This document shows positions 44,317 through 53,103 of a DNA stretch of 64,000 nt, piece after piece. Position 1 is the first letter of the stretch. Each line of letters starts with the position of its first letter. This stretch comes from Paenibacillus auburnensis (GTDB taxonomy: Bacteria > Bacillota > Bacilli > Paenibacillales > Paenibacillaceae). Both the position numbers and the translations under genes were made by a program. The stretch spans positions 2,294,001 through 2,358,000 of the forward strand of contig NZ_CAKMMG010000001.1 in the NCBI RefSeq assembly GCF_927798115.1, read 5' to 3'. The notes below the pieces were generated by a model. That model ran no database searches, was not told the origin of the DNA, and was given only the letters and a program-made list of their open reading frames with translations.

Positions 44317-45255
44317 TTAGCCCTCCTTTCCTCCAGTTAGTTTGATCCGTGGATCTACGAATACGTAGGCAATATCTGTGATAAAACGGGCAAGCATTAG
44401 CAATACGCCGTAGAAAATCGTAATCCCCATAATAACCGTATAGTCGCGGACACCAATGGCTTCCACAAACTGCTTACCGATACCGCCAATCCCGAAGATT
44501 TGCTCGATAACTACCGAACCGGTTACAACGTTAGCTGTCATTGGTCCGAGGTAAGTTACAACTGGCAAAATCCCGTTGCGCAATACGTGACGGCTCAAAA
44601 TCGCAGCCCAGCTGAGTCCCTTAGCTTTTGCCGTCTTAATATAATCGGCATGTAGCACTTCCAGCATGCTGGAACGGGTCAAACGGGCTATAAAGGCTAT
44701 CGGCTGCGCTGAGAGCGCTGCTACAGGCAGAATATAATAGATCGGCCCTTTGAAGCCTGATACCGGAACCCAGTGGAACTTATAGGCTAGTACATACTGT
44801 AAAACAGAAGCGACTACAAAGCTCGGAACCGCAATCCCCAACACCGCAAGCACCATCGCAGCACTATCAATGAATTTACGGTGATAGAGTGCCGCTATCA
44901 TCCCGAGAAATACCCCGACAATAACCGACACAATAATTGCGACGACTCCCAGCTTTAAGGACGCTGAAAAGGTTTGACCGATCAAGTGTGTAACGTCCTG
45001 GTTCAAACGTTTCATAGATACACCAAGGTCACCCTGGGCAATGTCACCCAAATACTTAAAATACTGATGATAGAGCGGCTTGTCCAGACCGTATTGCTCA
45101 TATAAACGCGCTTTTATTTCCGGCGGAACTTTCTTCTCAGAAGTAAACGGGTCCCCCGGAATAGCTTTCATCAGAAAAAAGGTCGCTGAAATTAACACAA
45201 ACAGCGATACAAGCATGTAAAACAACTTATTAGCAACATAACGAACCATCCCCAT
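44317..45255 (-). CDS. oppB: Oligopeptide ABC transporter permease (OppB type)
   Basis: A permease of about 312 residues with six helices, LMKAIPGDPF after the first helix, QYGLDKPLYHQY, and the EAA loop ADYIKTAKAKGLSWAAIL. ATG at 45255 is five bases and ATG at 45249 is 11 bases from GGAGG; either may be used. A strong terminator-like hairpin separates it from oppA. Confidence 0.9.
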   Translation of the reverse strand: MGMVRYVANKLFYMLVSLFVLISATFFLMKAIPGDPFTSEKKVPPEIKARLYEQYGLDKPLYHQYFKYLGDIAQGDLGVSMKRLNQDVTHLIGQTFSASLKLGVVAIIVSVIVGVFLGMIAALYHRKFIDSAAMVLAVLGIAVPSFVVASVLQYVLAYKFHWVPVSGFKGPIYYILPVAALSAQPIAFIARLTRSSMLEVLHADYIKTAKAKGLSWAAILSRHVLRNGILPVVTYLGPMTANVVTGSVVIEQIFGIGGIGKQFVEAIGVRDYTVIMGITIFYGVLLMLARFITDIAYVFVDPRIKLTGGKEG

Positions 45256-45372
45256 CAACACCTCCTTCGACAATTTTTTTAGGCACACAAACTGATTTTA
45301 TGAAAAAAACGGCAGTTTGTCTATTTTCTATTTTTGTAAACAAGAGTAAACATTAACAAAATGCCTGAAATG

Positions 45373-45413
45373 CAAAAAAAAGGGATATATATGGAATTCC
45401 ACATATATATCCC
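45373..45413 (-). terminator. Attenuating hairpin between oppA and oppB
   Basis: GGGATATATATG (45382-45393) pairs with CATATATATCCC (45402-45413), followed by eight T on minus. Being inside the operon it probably lowers permease and ATPase expression relative to the abundant binding protein. Confidence 0.85.
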
Positions 45414-45475
45414 GAAGTGTAAAGCTAACTTCAGATACTAACTATTCAGTTCAGCTTACTGAAGTATATAAAATC

Positions 45476-47200
45476 TTAGTGCTCGAGCAGGTAGCCGCGA
45501 GTCAGGTCGATTGCACCACTGAAGTCAAGAGTTACACCTTTAAGGTACTCTTTAGTCAGGGAGTTGTTTGTGTAGTAGTAAAGCGGGATCAAGATCATGT
45601 CGTCTTCGATCAGCATTTTTTCAGCTTTAGCAAACATTTCTTGGCGCGCAGCCAGGTCGGAGCTTGCTTTAGCTTCGTTGATCAGCTTGTCGTATTCAGG
45701 GTTAGCGTAACCTGTATCATTGTTACCGCCGCCTGTTACCCACATGTCGAGGAAGGTCATTGGATCATTGTAATCCGCAGTCCAGCCAGCGCGTGCAATC
45801 TGGTAGTTCAGGTTTTGACGGTTTTCGATAAATACAGCCCACTCTTGGTTAACGGTTTGTACATCGATACCCAGAGCGTTTTTCCACATATCAGCAATAG
45901 CCAAAGCGATTTTCTTGTGGCCTTCACTTGTGTTGTAGCTCAATGTAACTGTAGGAAGCTTGTCAAGACCTTCTTCTTTCAGACCTTCAGCCAGCAAAGC
46001 TTTTGCTGCTTCAGCATCTTCAGTGAAGTAGCTGTCTTTAACAGCTGTGCGGTATTCACCGTTAGCACCAGCGATACCCGGAGGTACGAAGCCGTATGCT
46101 GGAAGTTGACCACCCAGTGTAACGTTGTCGATCAGCACTTGGCGGTTAACAGTCATAGCCAGGGCTTTACGGATTTTAGCGTTGTCGAAAGGTTTTTCAG
46201 TGATGTTGAATTCATAGTAGTAAACACTTGCAATACCTTTTCTTACGAACTCGTTAGGAAGCTCTTTGGAAACGATAGGAATCTGATCTGTAGGAATTTC
46301 ACCAGTAGGACCGCCAGCGCGATCCAACTCGCCGTTTTTGTAGCTCAGCAGTTCAGTCGCGCCGCTGTTTACAAGGGAGAAGTCGATTTTGCTAAGTTTA
46401 ATGGATGCAGCATCCCAATATTTTTCATTCTTAGTTACTTGCAGAGATTGTCCAGTTGTCCACTCGGTCAATGTGAATGCACCGTTAGTGATCATAGTGT
46501 CTTTGCTGGTTGCCCATTTAGCATTACCCTCAACGGATTTGTGTACAGGGTAATAAGTATAGAAGGAAAGCAATCCAAGGAAGTAAGGAGTTGGTGCTTT
46601 CAGAGTTACTTCAAGCGTTTTAGCGTCAACTGCTTTTACGCCAACTTCATTGAAGTCAGTAACTTTCTTAGTGTAGTACTCTTCACCATTCTTGAGGTAG
46701 TACAGTTGATAAGCGTAAGGTGCTGTTGGATCAGTGTTCGGATCGAGCACGCGTTTCCAAGCACGAACGAAGTCAGCAGCTTCTACAGGGTCGCCGTTGC
46801 TCCATACTGCATCACGCAGGTGGAAGGTATATACCAGACCGTCAGCGGAAACATCCCATTTCTCAGCGATACCTGGCTCAGCTTGGCCAGTTTCGTCATT
46901 CATGCGAGTCAAGCCTTCGTACATAGTTTTCAGGACAGTGTTTGCTTGGCTGTCTTGAGCTTGTGCAGGGTCAAATGTAGGTGGCTCTGCGCTCAGGTTG
47001 ATTCTAAGCGTTTGGTCAGCAGCCAATTTCTCGTCACCGGTGTTGCCTGTGTTTGTACCTGCATTGTCTGTAGCCGTGGCGTTGTTAGTCGCGGCAGCGT
47101 TGTTGCCATTGTTTGCATTGTTCGATCCGCAACCAGCAAGCACTGTGCCGATTACCAGAACAATTGCAATCATGAGCAAAAGACTTTTACTCTTCTTCAT
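45476..47200 (-). CDS. oppA: Peptide ABC transporter substrate-binding lipoprotein (OppA type)
   Basis: An extracellular SBP_5-family lipoprotein that captures oligopeptides for the transporter. The 574-residue precursor has a lipoprotein signal with lipobox VLAGC (Cys24), then an Asn/Thr/Gly-rich linker and the binding domain with PPTFDPAQAQDSQAN, YEGLTRMN, NGAFTLTEWTTGQSLQVTKN and GWTADYNDPMTFLDMW. The antisense strand is open over almost the whole gene, which I regard as a coincidence of codon use. The lipobox would be processed by Lgt and LspA. Confidence 0.93.
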   Translation of the reverse strand: MKKSKSLLLMIAIVLVIGTVLAGCGSNNANNGNNAAATNNATATDNAGTNTGNTGDEKLAADQTLRINLSAEPPTFDPAQAQDSQANTVLKTMYEGLTRMNDETGQAEPGIAEKWDVSADGLVYTFHLRDAVWSNGDPVEAADFVRAWKRVLDPNTDPTAPYAYQLYYLKNGEEYYTKKVTDFNEVGVKAVDAKTLEVTLKAPTPYFLGLLSFYTYYPVHKSVEGNAKWATSKDTMITNGAFTLTEWTTGQSLQVTKNEKYWDAASIKLSKIDFSLVNSGATELLSYKNGELDRAGGPTGEIPTDQIPIVSKELPNEFVRKGIASVYYYEFNITEKPFDNAKIRKALAMTVNRQVLIDNVTLGGQLPAYGFVPPGIAGANGEYRTAVKDSYFTEDAEAAKALLAEGLKEEGLDKLPTVTLSYNTSEGHKKIALAIADMWKNALGIDVQTVNQEWAVFIENRQNLNYQIARAGWTADYNDPMTFLDMWVTGGGNNDTGYANPEYDKLINEAKASSDLAARQEMFAKAEKMLIEDDMILIPLYYYTNNSLTKEYLKGVTLDFSGAIDLTRGYLLEH

Positions 47201-47224
47201 CTAGCAGTTCCCCCTAAATAGAAT

Positions 47225-47350
47225 GTGGTATATGGTTTATGATTATACAACCAGTGGTCAAAAAAATCTAGAGCAATATTTTCTGAAAACACATTTTTTT
47301 TAAAACTTAAAAATTTTGTGACATTGACGCTTCACCGGAGCAGTGGAACA
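47225..47350 (-). promoter_or_regulatory. oppA upstream region with possible promoter
   Basis: A TATAAT lies on minus about 40 bases before the oppA start, with T-rich DNA upstream, but I see no matching -35 at the right distance. A promoter is likely here on position; its exact form is not shown by the sequence. Confidence 0.35.
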
Positions 47351-47737
47351 TTACATCGCTTGTGATATGTATTGAATGAGGACGACAACCATAAAAAGTA
47401 CATACATGGAACTTAAAAAAAAGAAAGAAAGTCTCCAAACCGCCCGGAATAACCGCTTCCCGTCCACCTTTCCTTTGATCCGGTTTTGGGCTCCGCCAAT
47501 CAGTCCAGCGGATATTAATACAATAAGTAGTATAAAGTAAAACCCGAATTTCGCATGAAAGAGGATGTTGAATAAAGCCGAAACCGATAGTAATAAAAAT
47601 AATGTGGTTACGTCCATTGCCAGTAAAAAGTTCTTTCTTTTATCCTGTTTGAGGCCCATTCCAATAAGATAAACGATAAAAAAAGGAACAACCGGAATTA
47701 CACCTAATGTAATAAATGAATTTTGCAAAAACTCCAA
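47351..47737 (-). CDS. DUF3397 family membrane protein
   Basis: A 128-residue protein with four hydrophobic segments and a short basic loop (KQDKRKNF) after the first; the second half has GAQNRIKGKVDGKRLFRAVWR before the last helix. This fits DUF3397, a small membrane family beside panE and the mraZ region in Bacilli; function is unknown. The start is a TTG overlapping the GAGGTGAGG ribosome region, next to the panE stop. Confidence 0.75.
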   Translation of the reverse strand: MEFLQNSFITLGVIPVVPFFIVYLIGMGLKQDKRKNFLLAMDVTTLFLLLSVSALFNILFHAKFGFYFILLIVLISAGLIGGAQNRIKGKVDGKRLFRAVWRLSFFFLSSMYVLFMVVVLIQYISQAM

Positions 47738-47743
47738 ACAGCC

Positions 47744-48721
47744 TCACCTCTCTCTCGCACTCATGCCTTCAACAAGCTGGCAAATCCAGCGATGCAGTGG
47801 AACCTGAATCCCCCGGCGCTCTGCCAGATCCACAATGCTTCCGTTAATCCAGCGGATTTCTGTTGCTCTTGAGGAGAGCACATCGGCAAGCATCGAGGAG
47901 ATATTGCCCGAAGTTGCCCGGCATACTTCTATAATGCTGTCCCAGGCATTCTCCTCATGGGCAATTCCGCATGCATCAAATACAGTAATCGCTTCCGCAT
48001 ACAGTTCCTTCATGACCAGCAGCCGCTGTTCAGAAGCCAGCAGTTCACCGTTCTGTATGCGCCACACCGCCGTAAGCGGATTGATCACAGCATTGATTAA
48101 GAGCTTCCGGTAAATCATGGTATTCACTTCTTTCGACACAGAGGCGGAGAATCCTGCTGTCAGGAGTATGTCCACCAAACTTATTGCTGCCGGAGCATGT
48201 ACAGGTATTTCCGGTTCAGGACTAGACCCGCCGAGTCCCCCTTCCCCAATCCATGTTTCCCCTCTGCCAGCATGAATAACCTTTGTTAATGTCTTCCTCT
48301 TAGCCGCTTCTGTAGTCACTGCTGCCCAGATAGATGCGTAAGGCATTATCTCCTGCAGCCGTTCCAGGTGTCCGTATCCATTTTGAAAACAAACCATTTG
48401 CAGACTTTTGTTCTTTAGCGGAAGTAGCAATTCAGGCAACTTCTCATGAAAAGCCTGCTGCTTGAGTGTGATAACCAGCCAATCTCCAGGGTCCCGCAGG
48501 ACAGTATCTGCAAATGCACTTGCGGGAGCAGCAAAGATTTCCTTTCCCGGGATGAAGACCGGTGCTGTTCCATCCTCATAGCCGACTGTTAATCCCTCTT
48601 GTTTCAGCGCTTCTGCCTGTTCTGAACTCCGGCACCATATTCTGATCCCGGCTCCGGCATGTATAAGCTTTCCGGCCAGCAGCAGCCCCAATGATCCTGC
48701 ACCGATAATATCAATTATCAT
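47744..48721 (-). CDS. panE: 2-dehydropantoate 2-reductase
   Basis: PanE reduces ketopantoate to pantoate with NADPH in coenzyme A synthesis. The 325-residue protein has the N-terminal Rossmann motif IIGAGSLGLLLAGKL, the MVCFQNGYGH stretch, the catalytic-lysine region YRKLLINAVINPLTAV, and a helical C-terminal domain. It is in the same position as in Bacillus (ylbQ), between the RsfA-type gene and DUF3397. Confidence 0.88.
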   Translation of the reverse strand: MIIDIIGAGSLGLLLAGKLIHAGAGIRIWCRSSEQAEALKQEGLTVGYEDGTAPVFIPGKEIFAAPASAFADTVLRDPGDWLVITLKQQAFHEKLPELLLPLKNKSLQMVCFQNGYGHLERLQEIMPYASIWAAVTTEAAKRKTLTKVIHAGRGETWIGEGGLGGSSPEPEIPVHAPAAISLVDILLTAGFSASVSKEVNTMIYRKLLINAVINPLTAVWRIQNGELLASEQRLLVMKELYAEAITVFDACGIAHEENAWDSIIEVCRATSGNISSMLADVLSSRATEIRWINGSIVDLAERRGIQVPLHRWICQLVEGMSARER

Positions 48722-48783
48722 GGCTAACTAACGCATCCTTCCAATAATTTCCCTCATTATAGCCCGCTGCTGCTTACGAAAGC

Positions 48784-48829
48784 AAAAATAAAAACCGCAA
48801 TACGTTTGCCGGGCGGCATTCGTTTGCGG
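48784..48829 (-). terminator. Terminator after the RsfA-type gene
   Basis: CCGCAA (48795-48800) pairs with TTGCGG (48824-48829) with an inner GCC/GGC pairing, followed by TTTTTATTTTT on minus. Confidence 0.75.
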
Positions 48830-48857
48830 CTTATAACCGGGACAGACTGTTATTCCT

Positions 48858-49508
48858 TTATTCAATCCGTTCCAAATTTCCGTTCGCATCCATTTTGAAT
48901 CTTGTTTTCATTTCTTCTTCTTCTTCATTAAGGAACGCAAGTCTGCGGGCCCGGTCCATAATTTGAATTAAAGCCTTATAATCATCGTTCACAACACGAT
49001 AATCACTTTGAGCCAGATTCACTTCTTTGGATAAGCGCTCATTTTCTGCCCGAAGCTCCGTTAATTCGTCTTCCTTCTCACGCAAATCACGCTCGAGCAT
49101 TTTCAGCTGGCGGCCTGCTTCCTGAAAGGTTCCCTTCCACTGTCTCAGGAACCGGATCACCGCGTCGATGGATAAGGTGCTTTCGTTCAGCCCTTCGCTT
49201 CGCCCATATTCCTCATCAATGTCTCCAAGAATCAGTCCGGCAACTTGCGCTCCTCTGTTCACTGGCTGCTTTTTCAGGTAGCTCCGCTTCTGGCGCTGGC
49301 CTTTAGCAATACTAATAGCATCCTCATAGCTTTTACGGACACAGCTGTTCCAGCGAAACCCGCATGCCGCTGAGGTTCGGCCGATCTTTTCCCCCACCTC
49401 TTCAAAAGCAGCAAGCTGCGTGCTGCCTTCCCGGATATGACGCAGCGTTATTTCTGCCAATATCAAATCATCTTCCGCGCTCCAAGCGTCCTGTCTAACG
49501 GCTGTCAT
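48858..49508 (-). CDS. RsfA-family prespore regulator (YlbO-like)
   Basis: A 216-residue protein with an N-terminal Myb/SANT-like domain (RQDAWSAEDDLILAEITLRH, EEVGEKIGRTSAACGFRWN) and a C-terminal coiled coil (about residues 125-195), as in RsfA/YlbO proteins. RsfA modulates sigma-F-dependent transcription in the prespore. ATG at 49508 has GGAGG 10 bases upstream. It is next to panE as is ylbO in B. subtilis. Confidence 0.85.
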   Translation of the reverse strand: MTAVRQDAWSAEDDLILAEITLRHIREGSTQLAAFEEVGEKIGRTSAACGFRWNSCVRKSYEDAISIAKGQRQKRSYLKKQPVNRGAQVAGLILGDIDEEYGRSEGLNESTLSIDAVIRFLRQWKGTFQEAGRQLKMLERDLREKEDELTELRAENERLSKEVNLAQSDYRVVNDDYKALIQIMDRARRLAFLNEEEEEMKTRFKMDANGNLERIE

Positions 49509-49774
49509 AAAGCCTAACCCTCCTAACAACATCTTGAAATAACCATCTTCATAACCGGCAGCTCCGCCGGATAGTGAATAGGATAAAAGCTGCTTACTCC
49601 ATTTCTATGCCTCTGCTAGAGTTCATAGAATCTATTTGATACTAAATTGTATTTCCATTTTGGTTAAACCTCATACGCTCATAGCTATAAATTCTCATTT
49701 TGGGTCAAATCCGAATTAGTCAATTGCAAAAATCATATTTATTATATAAATACTAATTTTTTTCAATGAATTCG
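49509..49774. other. AT-rich intergenic region, divergent promoters
   Basis: No gene is seen here. It separates the divergent RsfA-type and DUF2626 genes. Two similar strings, CATTTTGGTTAAACC (near 49656) and CATTTTGGGTCAAATCC (near 49698), might be an imperfect direct repeat. No convincing promoter for the minus gene was found. Confidence 0.35.
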
Positions 49775-49803
49775 TTTACAGCTTTTTGTCCAGCAGTTAT
49801 AAT
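49775..49803 (+). promoter_or_regulatory. Sigma-A promoter of the DUF2626 gene
   Basis: TTTACA (49775-49780) and a perfect TATAAT (49798-49803) are separated by 17 bases, about 50 bases before the start codon. Confidence 0.8.
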
Positions 49804-49855
49804 AGATCCAAAGAAGTACTTTTCGGGAACCATTTCTAAGAAGGGGGCTACTCTC

Positions 49856-50092
49856 TTGGACCGTATGTTTCGCGTATTGGGTTTTTTCACGCTCGCTATC
49901 GGGCTTATGGCTTTCGCCGGCGACTTAACCGAAATGGCATTGCTCTTCTTTTTGCAAACGGCCTTTTTTGTTGTGCTGGGCTATATGAAATTTACGGAAA
50001 AGACTTATATTCTGCTCTTCTGGGGCTATATGATTCTGACGTTCACCGGCTTCAGCTACTGGACTGTCTTTCAGATGGGACTGCCGCTGTAA
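49856..50092 (+). CDS. DUF2626 family small membrane protein
   Basis: A 78-residue protein beginning LDRMFRVLGFFTLAIG, the DUF2626 signature, with three hydrophobic helices. Function is unknown; the family occurs in spore-forming Bacilli. The start is TTG at 49856, eight bases after GGGGG; the ATG at 49865 is also in frame. It has its own sigma-A promoter and terminator, so it is monocistronic. Confidence 0.75.
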   Translation: MDRMFRVLGFFTLAIGLMAFAGDLTEMALLFFLQTAFFVVLGYMKFTEKTYILLFWGYMILTFTGFSYWTVFQMGLPL

Positions 50093-50110
50093 CCCCACTA
50101 TTTAAAAAGT

Positions 50111-50155
50111 AAAAACGGAGGTGCTCCTTGTTATAAGGAACAGCCTCCGTTTTTT
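50111..50155 (+). terminator. Terminator after the DUF2626 gene
   Basis: AAAACGGAGG pairs with CCTCCGTTTT and TCCTT with AAGGA, followed by six T on plus. Confidence 0.9.
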
Positions 50156-50246
50156 GTGTGCTCTTTTGACAGAACAGGGTATGATATTTTAACAGGACAA
50201 AACATATTATTAGTACATACCTATCTATTATGCAAAAGGTGGTGGT

Positions 50247-51380
50247 GTGGTGCTCTCCCGCAATAAGGCAATCCGAAGGTTCAGCGTTTTGCTCATTCTA
50301 ATGATTCTCACTATACTCCCACTGTCGTCTACAGCTTATCTTTCGGCTGGCCCCGGCTCCATCACCTCATCTCAGCCTATCATCCCGGATAATGATGAAA
50401 CCCGGAAGCTGCTGGAGCAAACTTTGTCATCTACCGAAATCGAAAAGGAAATTGCCAGAATTACCGCAGAGCAAGCTGTTCTTGAGCGAAAAGTGGAAGT
50501 GTTAAAAAAACAGGCCACAGCTAAGCAAACCGCGATACTGGATCAGCAGCAGCGCGCTGGTGCTATTGTACGTTCTTATTATATGGGAGAAAGAGACGGG
50601 CTGCTTGCTGCAGTGCTCTCGGCAAAAAGCATCGGGCGGATGCTTGCCCTATATGATTATTATGAGATTATTATCGGGCGGGACCATGATATCCTGAGGC
50701 AGTATGAAGGGGAATATAAAGACTTGAAGTCGACTCTGGCTGCTGCTGAACGCAGTTCCAAAGAGCTTGCAGAGCTTAAAACTGCTTTGGAGGATCAGAA
50801 AACGCGGGTTGCCGCGCTGAATGAAGAGATTGAGGGCGGGATTTCAGCCAGCAGTGACCCTGAAAGCATGAGCGCTCTGCTGGACGAGTTTACAAAGTAC
50901 TGGGAAAATATCGGCCTTCATGAAGTAAAAACTTATTTCAAAGCCCTATCCTCCGCCATGAATCATCTGCCGCAATTTGTCCAGAGCCGGGATGGCATTC
51001 TGACCCGTAAAGGAATGACTTACAATCTAGCGCTAAAGGAAGAGGATTTGAACGAATTTCTGGTATCACAGAATAAGCTGTTCAAAGATTTCGGCTTTCA
51101 TTTCAATAACGGTAACGTGACTGCCACCGGATCAAGCGGCGGTTTAACACTCACCCTGACAGGCCATTACTCGATAGAAACCGAGCCGGTTAACGCACTG
51201 ATGTTCCATATCGATAATGTCGTGTTTAACGGTTTAGAGCTGCCTGAGTCCACCCGCCAGGATCTGGAGGATGAATTCGATCTCGGCTTCTATCCGGAGA
51301 AGATTGTTTCCTTCCTGCATGCGACAACTGTGGAGAGTAAAGACGGCGTGCTATATGTGAAGCTTTCCCTCTCATTCTGA
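50247..51380 (+). CDS. Exported coiled-coil protein of unknown function
   Basis: A 377-residue protein with a signal peptide or anchor (about residues 10-32, SVLLILMILTILPLSSTAYL), a long coiled coil (about 50-200) containing a SYYMGERDGLLAAVLSAKS stretch like that in PcsB, EnvC and CwlO coiled-coil domains, and a C-terminal domain of about 150 residues I cannot assign. No hydrolase domain follows the coil. A role as a cell-wall hydrolase activator or scaffold is possible but inferred only. The start is GTG at 50247 or 50250. The 3' end overlaps the convergent solute-binding gene by nine bases. Confidence 0.6.
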   Translation: MVLSRNKAIRRFSVLLILMILTILPLSSTAYLSAGPGSITSSQPIIPDNDETRKLLEQTLSSTEIEKEIARITAEQAVLERKVEVLKKQATAKQTAILDQQQRAGAIVRSYYMGERDGLLAAVLSAKSIGRMLALYDYYEIIIGRDHDILRQYEGEYKDLKSTLAAAERSSKELAELKTALEDQKTRVAALNEEIEGGISASSDPESMSALLDEFTKYWENIGLHEVKTYFKALSSAMNHLPQFVQSRDGILTRKGMTYNLALKEEDLNEFLVSQNKLFKDFGFHFNNGNVTATGSSGGLTLTLTGHYSIETEPVNALMFHIDNVVFNGLELPESTRQDLEDEFDLGFYPEKIVSFLHATTVESKDGVLYVKLSLSF

Positions 51381-52613
51381 TTTCTGGCTGAGTGCAGCTT
51401 TATATCCAGCAGCATCAAGCTTTCCGGTCAGCAGTAAGGTAGTCGCTGCGGAAAATGCATTCCATCTGCCCGGCGCTTCCTCAGTAACAGCTTCGTCAGA
51501 TAACAGCAGCTTGCTATCAAATGGAAGACCGGTAATCTCCGGCAAGGATGATTGGTACAGTTCATCCAGTGCGGGCAGCCGTTTAGTATTCTCCAGCCAT
51601 TCCAGCTGTGCAGTGGATGAAGTAATGTAAGCCAGCCAATTGACCGCTGCTTCCGGATTGCTTGAACCGGCCGGAAGTGCAAAGAACCGGCTGTGCATCG
51701 CCTCGTATCCTTTATTGCCGGCCATTTCCATGGGAGCCTCAGCCGTAAGAGATGCGTTTCCGTACTGCTGCCATTCGGAGAGGGGAAGCGCAGCAATGGC
51801 AAGCTTGCCGCTTTGAAGCATGTCCCAGAGATCTGGATTATAGCGGCTGCTCAGATAAAAATAGCTGCGGGCATATTGCGTCCACTCCAGCGCGGCTGTA
51901 TTGTCAGAAGCCAGGCTGAATCCCATACTTTCCAGCAGCGTGATATACCCATAAGGGTTGCGGCTGTCCAATCCGAGGAGATACTGTTCTTTCCCGGGAG
52001 TCTTCTCCTGCTGTTCACGCAGTTGATTAAGTAGTAAGCCCCATTGCTCCAGACTTTTCGGAGCTTCCGCGAGGCCCAGTTCGGCAAGCCGCTGTGGTGA
52101 GTATACAAGCACATATGGATCGATATCCAGCGGAACTCCCCAGTCATATCCGTTCCACTGCATTTGCGGAATCAGCATCGTGAGCGGCGCACTGCCCGGC
52201 ACACTTTGATAAACGTCTACCGGCAGCAAAAATCCGCGGGTGGCCAGATCAGCGATATTCCGGCCGTCGGTCATGATAATATCCGGACTTTCGCCTGTCG
52301 TCAGCTCCTGTTTAAGCATATCGGCATTCTCTTCATTGCCTACATTACTAATTACTACTTGTATTCCGCTTGATAAGGTATAATTGCTGCTGATCCGTTC
52401 CAGCTCTTTAAGCTCTTCGCTGCTCAAGGAGACCCTGATACTCAGACTTCTCACTCTGCCCTGATCTCCCGAATCGGGCTGTTTGGATAGACTTTGCGGC
52501 TGCCTCAGCGGATAGGAACCTTCGGTGGTATCCAGCTCCATGCTGGGCGACAAGCTTGTCAGCGCCAGCAGCAATATTGCAAACAGCAGCCAATAGTTTT
52601 TGCGTCTCAGCAC
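51372..52613 (-). CDS. Orphan extracellular solute-binding protein
   Basis: A 413-residue family 1-type solute-binding protein. It has an N-terminal hydrophobic segment (WLLFAILLLALTSL) without any lipobox cysteine, then SIRVSLSSEELKELERIS, SPDIIMTDGRNIADLATRG, VPLDIDPYVLVYS and a C-terminal AFSAATTLLLTGKLDAA. No permease or ATPase gene is adjacent. The start is GTG with GGGAGGGG upstream. The ligand is unknown; it may be membrane-anchored or secreted rather than a lipoprotein. Confidence 0.75.
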   Translation of the reverse strand: MLRRKNYWLLFAILLLALTSLSPSMELDTTEGSYPLRQPQSLSKQPDSGDQGRVRSLSIRVSLSSEELKELERISSNYTLSSGIQVVISNVGNEENADMLKQELTTGESPDIIMTDGRNIADLATRGFLLPVDVYQSVPGSAPLTMLIPQMQWNGYDWGVPLDIDPYVLVYSPQRLAELGLAEAPKSLEQWGLLLNQLREQQEKTPGKEQYLLGLDSRNPYGYITLLESMGFSLASDNTAALEWTQYARSYFYLSSRYNPDLWDMLQSGKLAIAALPLSEWQQYGNASLTAEAPMEMAGNKGYEAMHSRFFALPAGSSNPEAAVNWLAYITSSTAQLEWLENTKRLPALDELYQSSLPEITGLPFDSKLLLSDEAVTEEAPGRWNAFSAATTLLLTGKLDAAGYKAALSQKSE

Positions 52614-52741
52614 GTTTCTTTCCCCTCCCGACTACAGTGTTCTTCCCTATTTTACCAGATGACAGCGATGTTGTCTTTGACAGTTGAAACCGTTCTCTTT
52701 CTATTATATAGGAGGTGTGGCGAGGAGTGATAGTTCTTATA

Positions 52742-52890
52742 GAGAGTGAAGCCGCTCCGCGTACGGATTGTTCTTCCGATCGCTGTTGTCCCCGGATTGT
52801 TGGTTGAGATTAAATGGTATCAATCCGGGGACAAAGGCGAACGCTACCGCTTCTCCAGAACAATTCCGCTCACTCCGCTACACTACTCTC
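52742..52890. repeat. Nested inverted-repeat element, copy B
   Basis: Stems: GAGAGT (52742-52747) with ACTCTC (52885-52890), ATTGTTCT (52767-52774) with AGAACAAT (52858-52865 region), and GTCCCCGGATTG (52788-52799) with CAATCCGGGGAC (52821-52832). The unpaired parts TCCGATCGCTGTT and AAAGGCGAACGCTACCGCT match those of copy A, while the stem sequences differ. It sits upstream of the orphan solute-binding gene and beyond phoH. Confidence 0.7.
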
Positions 52891-52933
52891 GTAGAACAGA
52901 AAATTAACTCCCCGCCCCAACGGGGGGGCAGGC

Positions 52934-52964
52934 AAAAAGCCGGGAGGTGATCTCCCGGCTTTTG
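52934..52964. terminator. Bidirectional terminator downstream of phoH
   Basis: AAAAGCCGGGAG (52935-52946) pairs with CTCCCGGCTTTT (52952-52963). The phoH stop lies 140 bases away on the minus strand; the flanking A and T runs allow use in either direction. Confidence 0.8.
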
Positions 52965-53103
52965 CTAATGGTAGTACAGCTTGGGCGGGATGCCCTTGCT
53001 GACTGATAGTGCTCAGCAACGTGCTTGGCGCTGCTCTTATTTATGCAGAATAGTTTAAGCAGCAGCATTTAGCGTACAGTTTATTACTGGCTGCCTATTA
53101 ACT

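Noticed and set aside
45479..47221. A 580-codon open frame on plus covering nearly all of oppA
   Set aside because: It is antisense to a clear SBP_5 lipoprotein, its product is not protein-like (Cys, Val and Phe runs), and no ribosome site fits. It follows from the codon choice of oppA.
50160..50246. TTGACA upstream of the coiled-coil gene as a promoter
   Set aside because: No -10 lies at 16-18 bases; TATGAT is only eight bases away.
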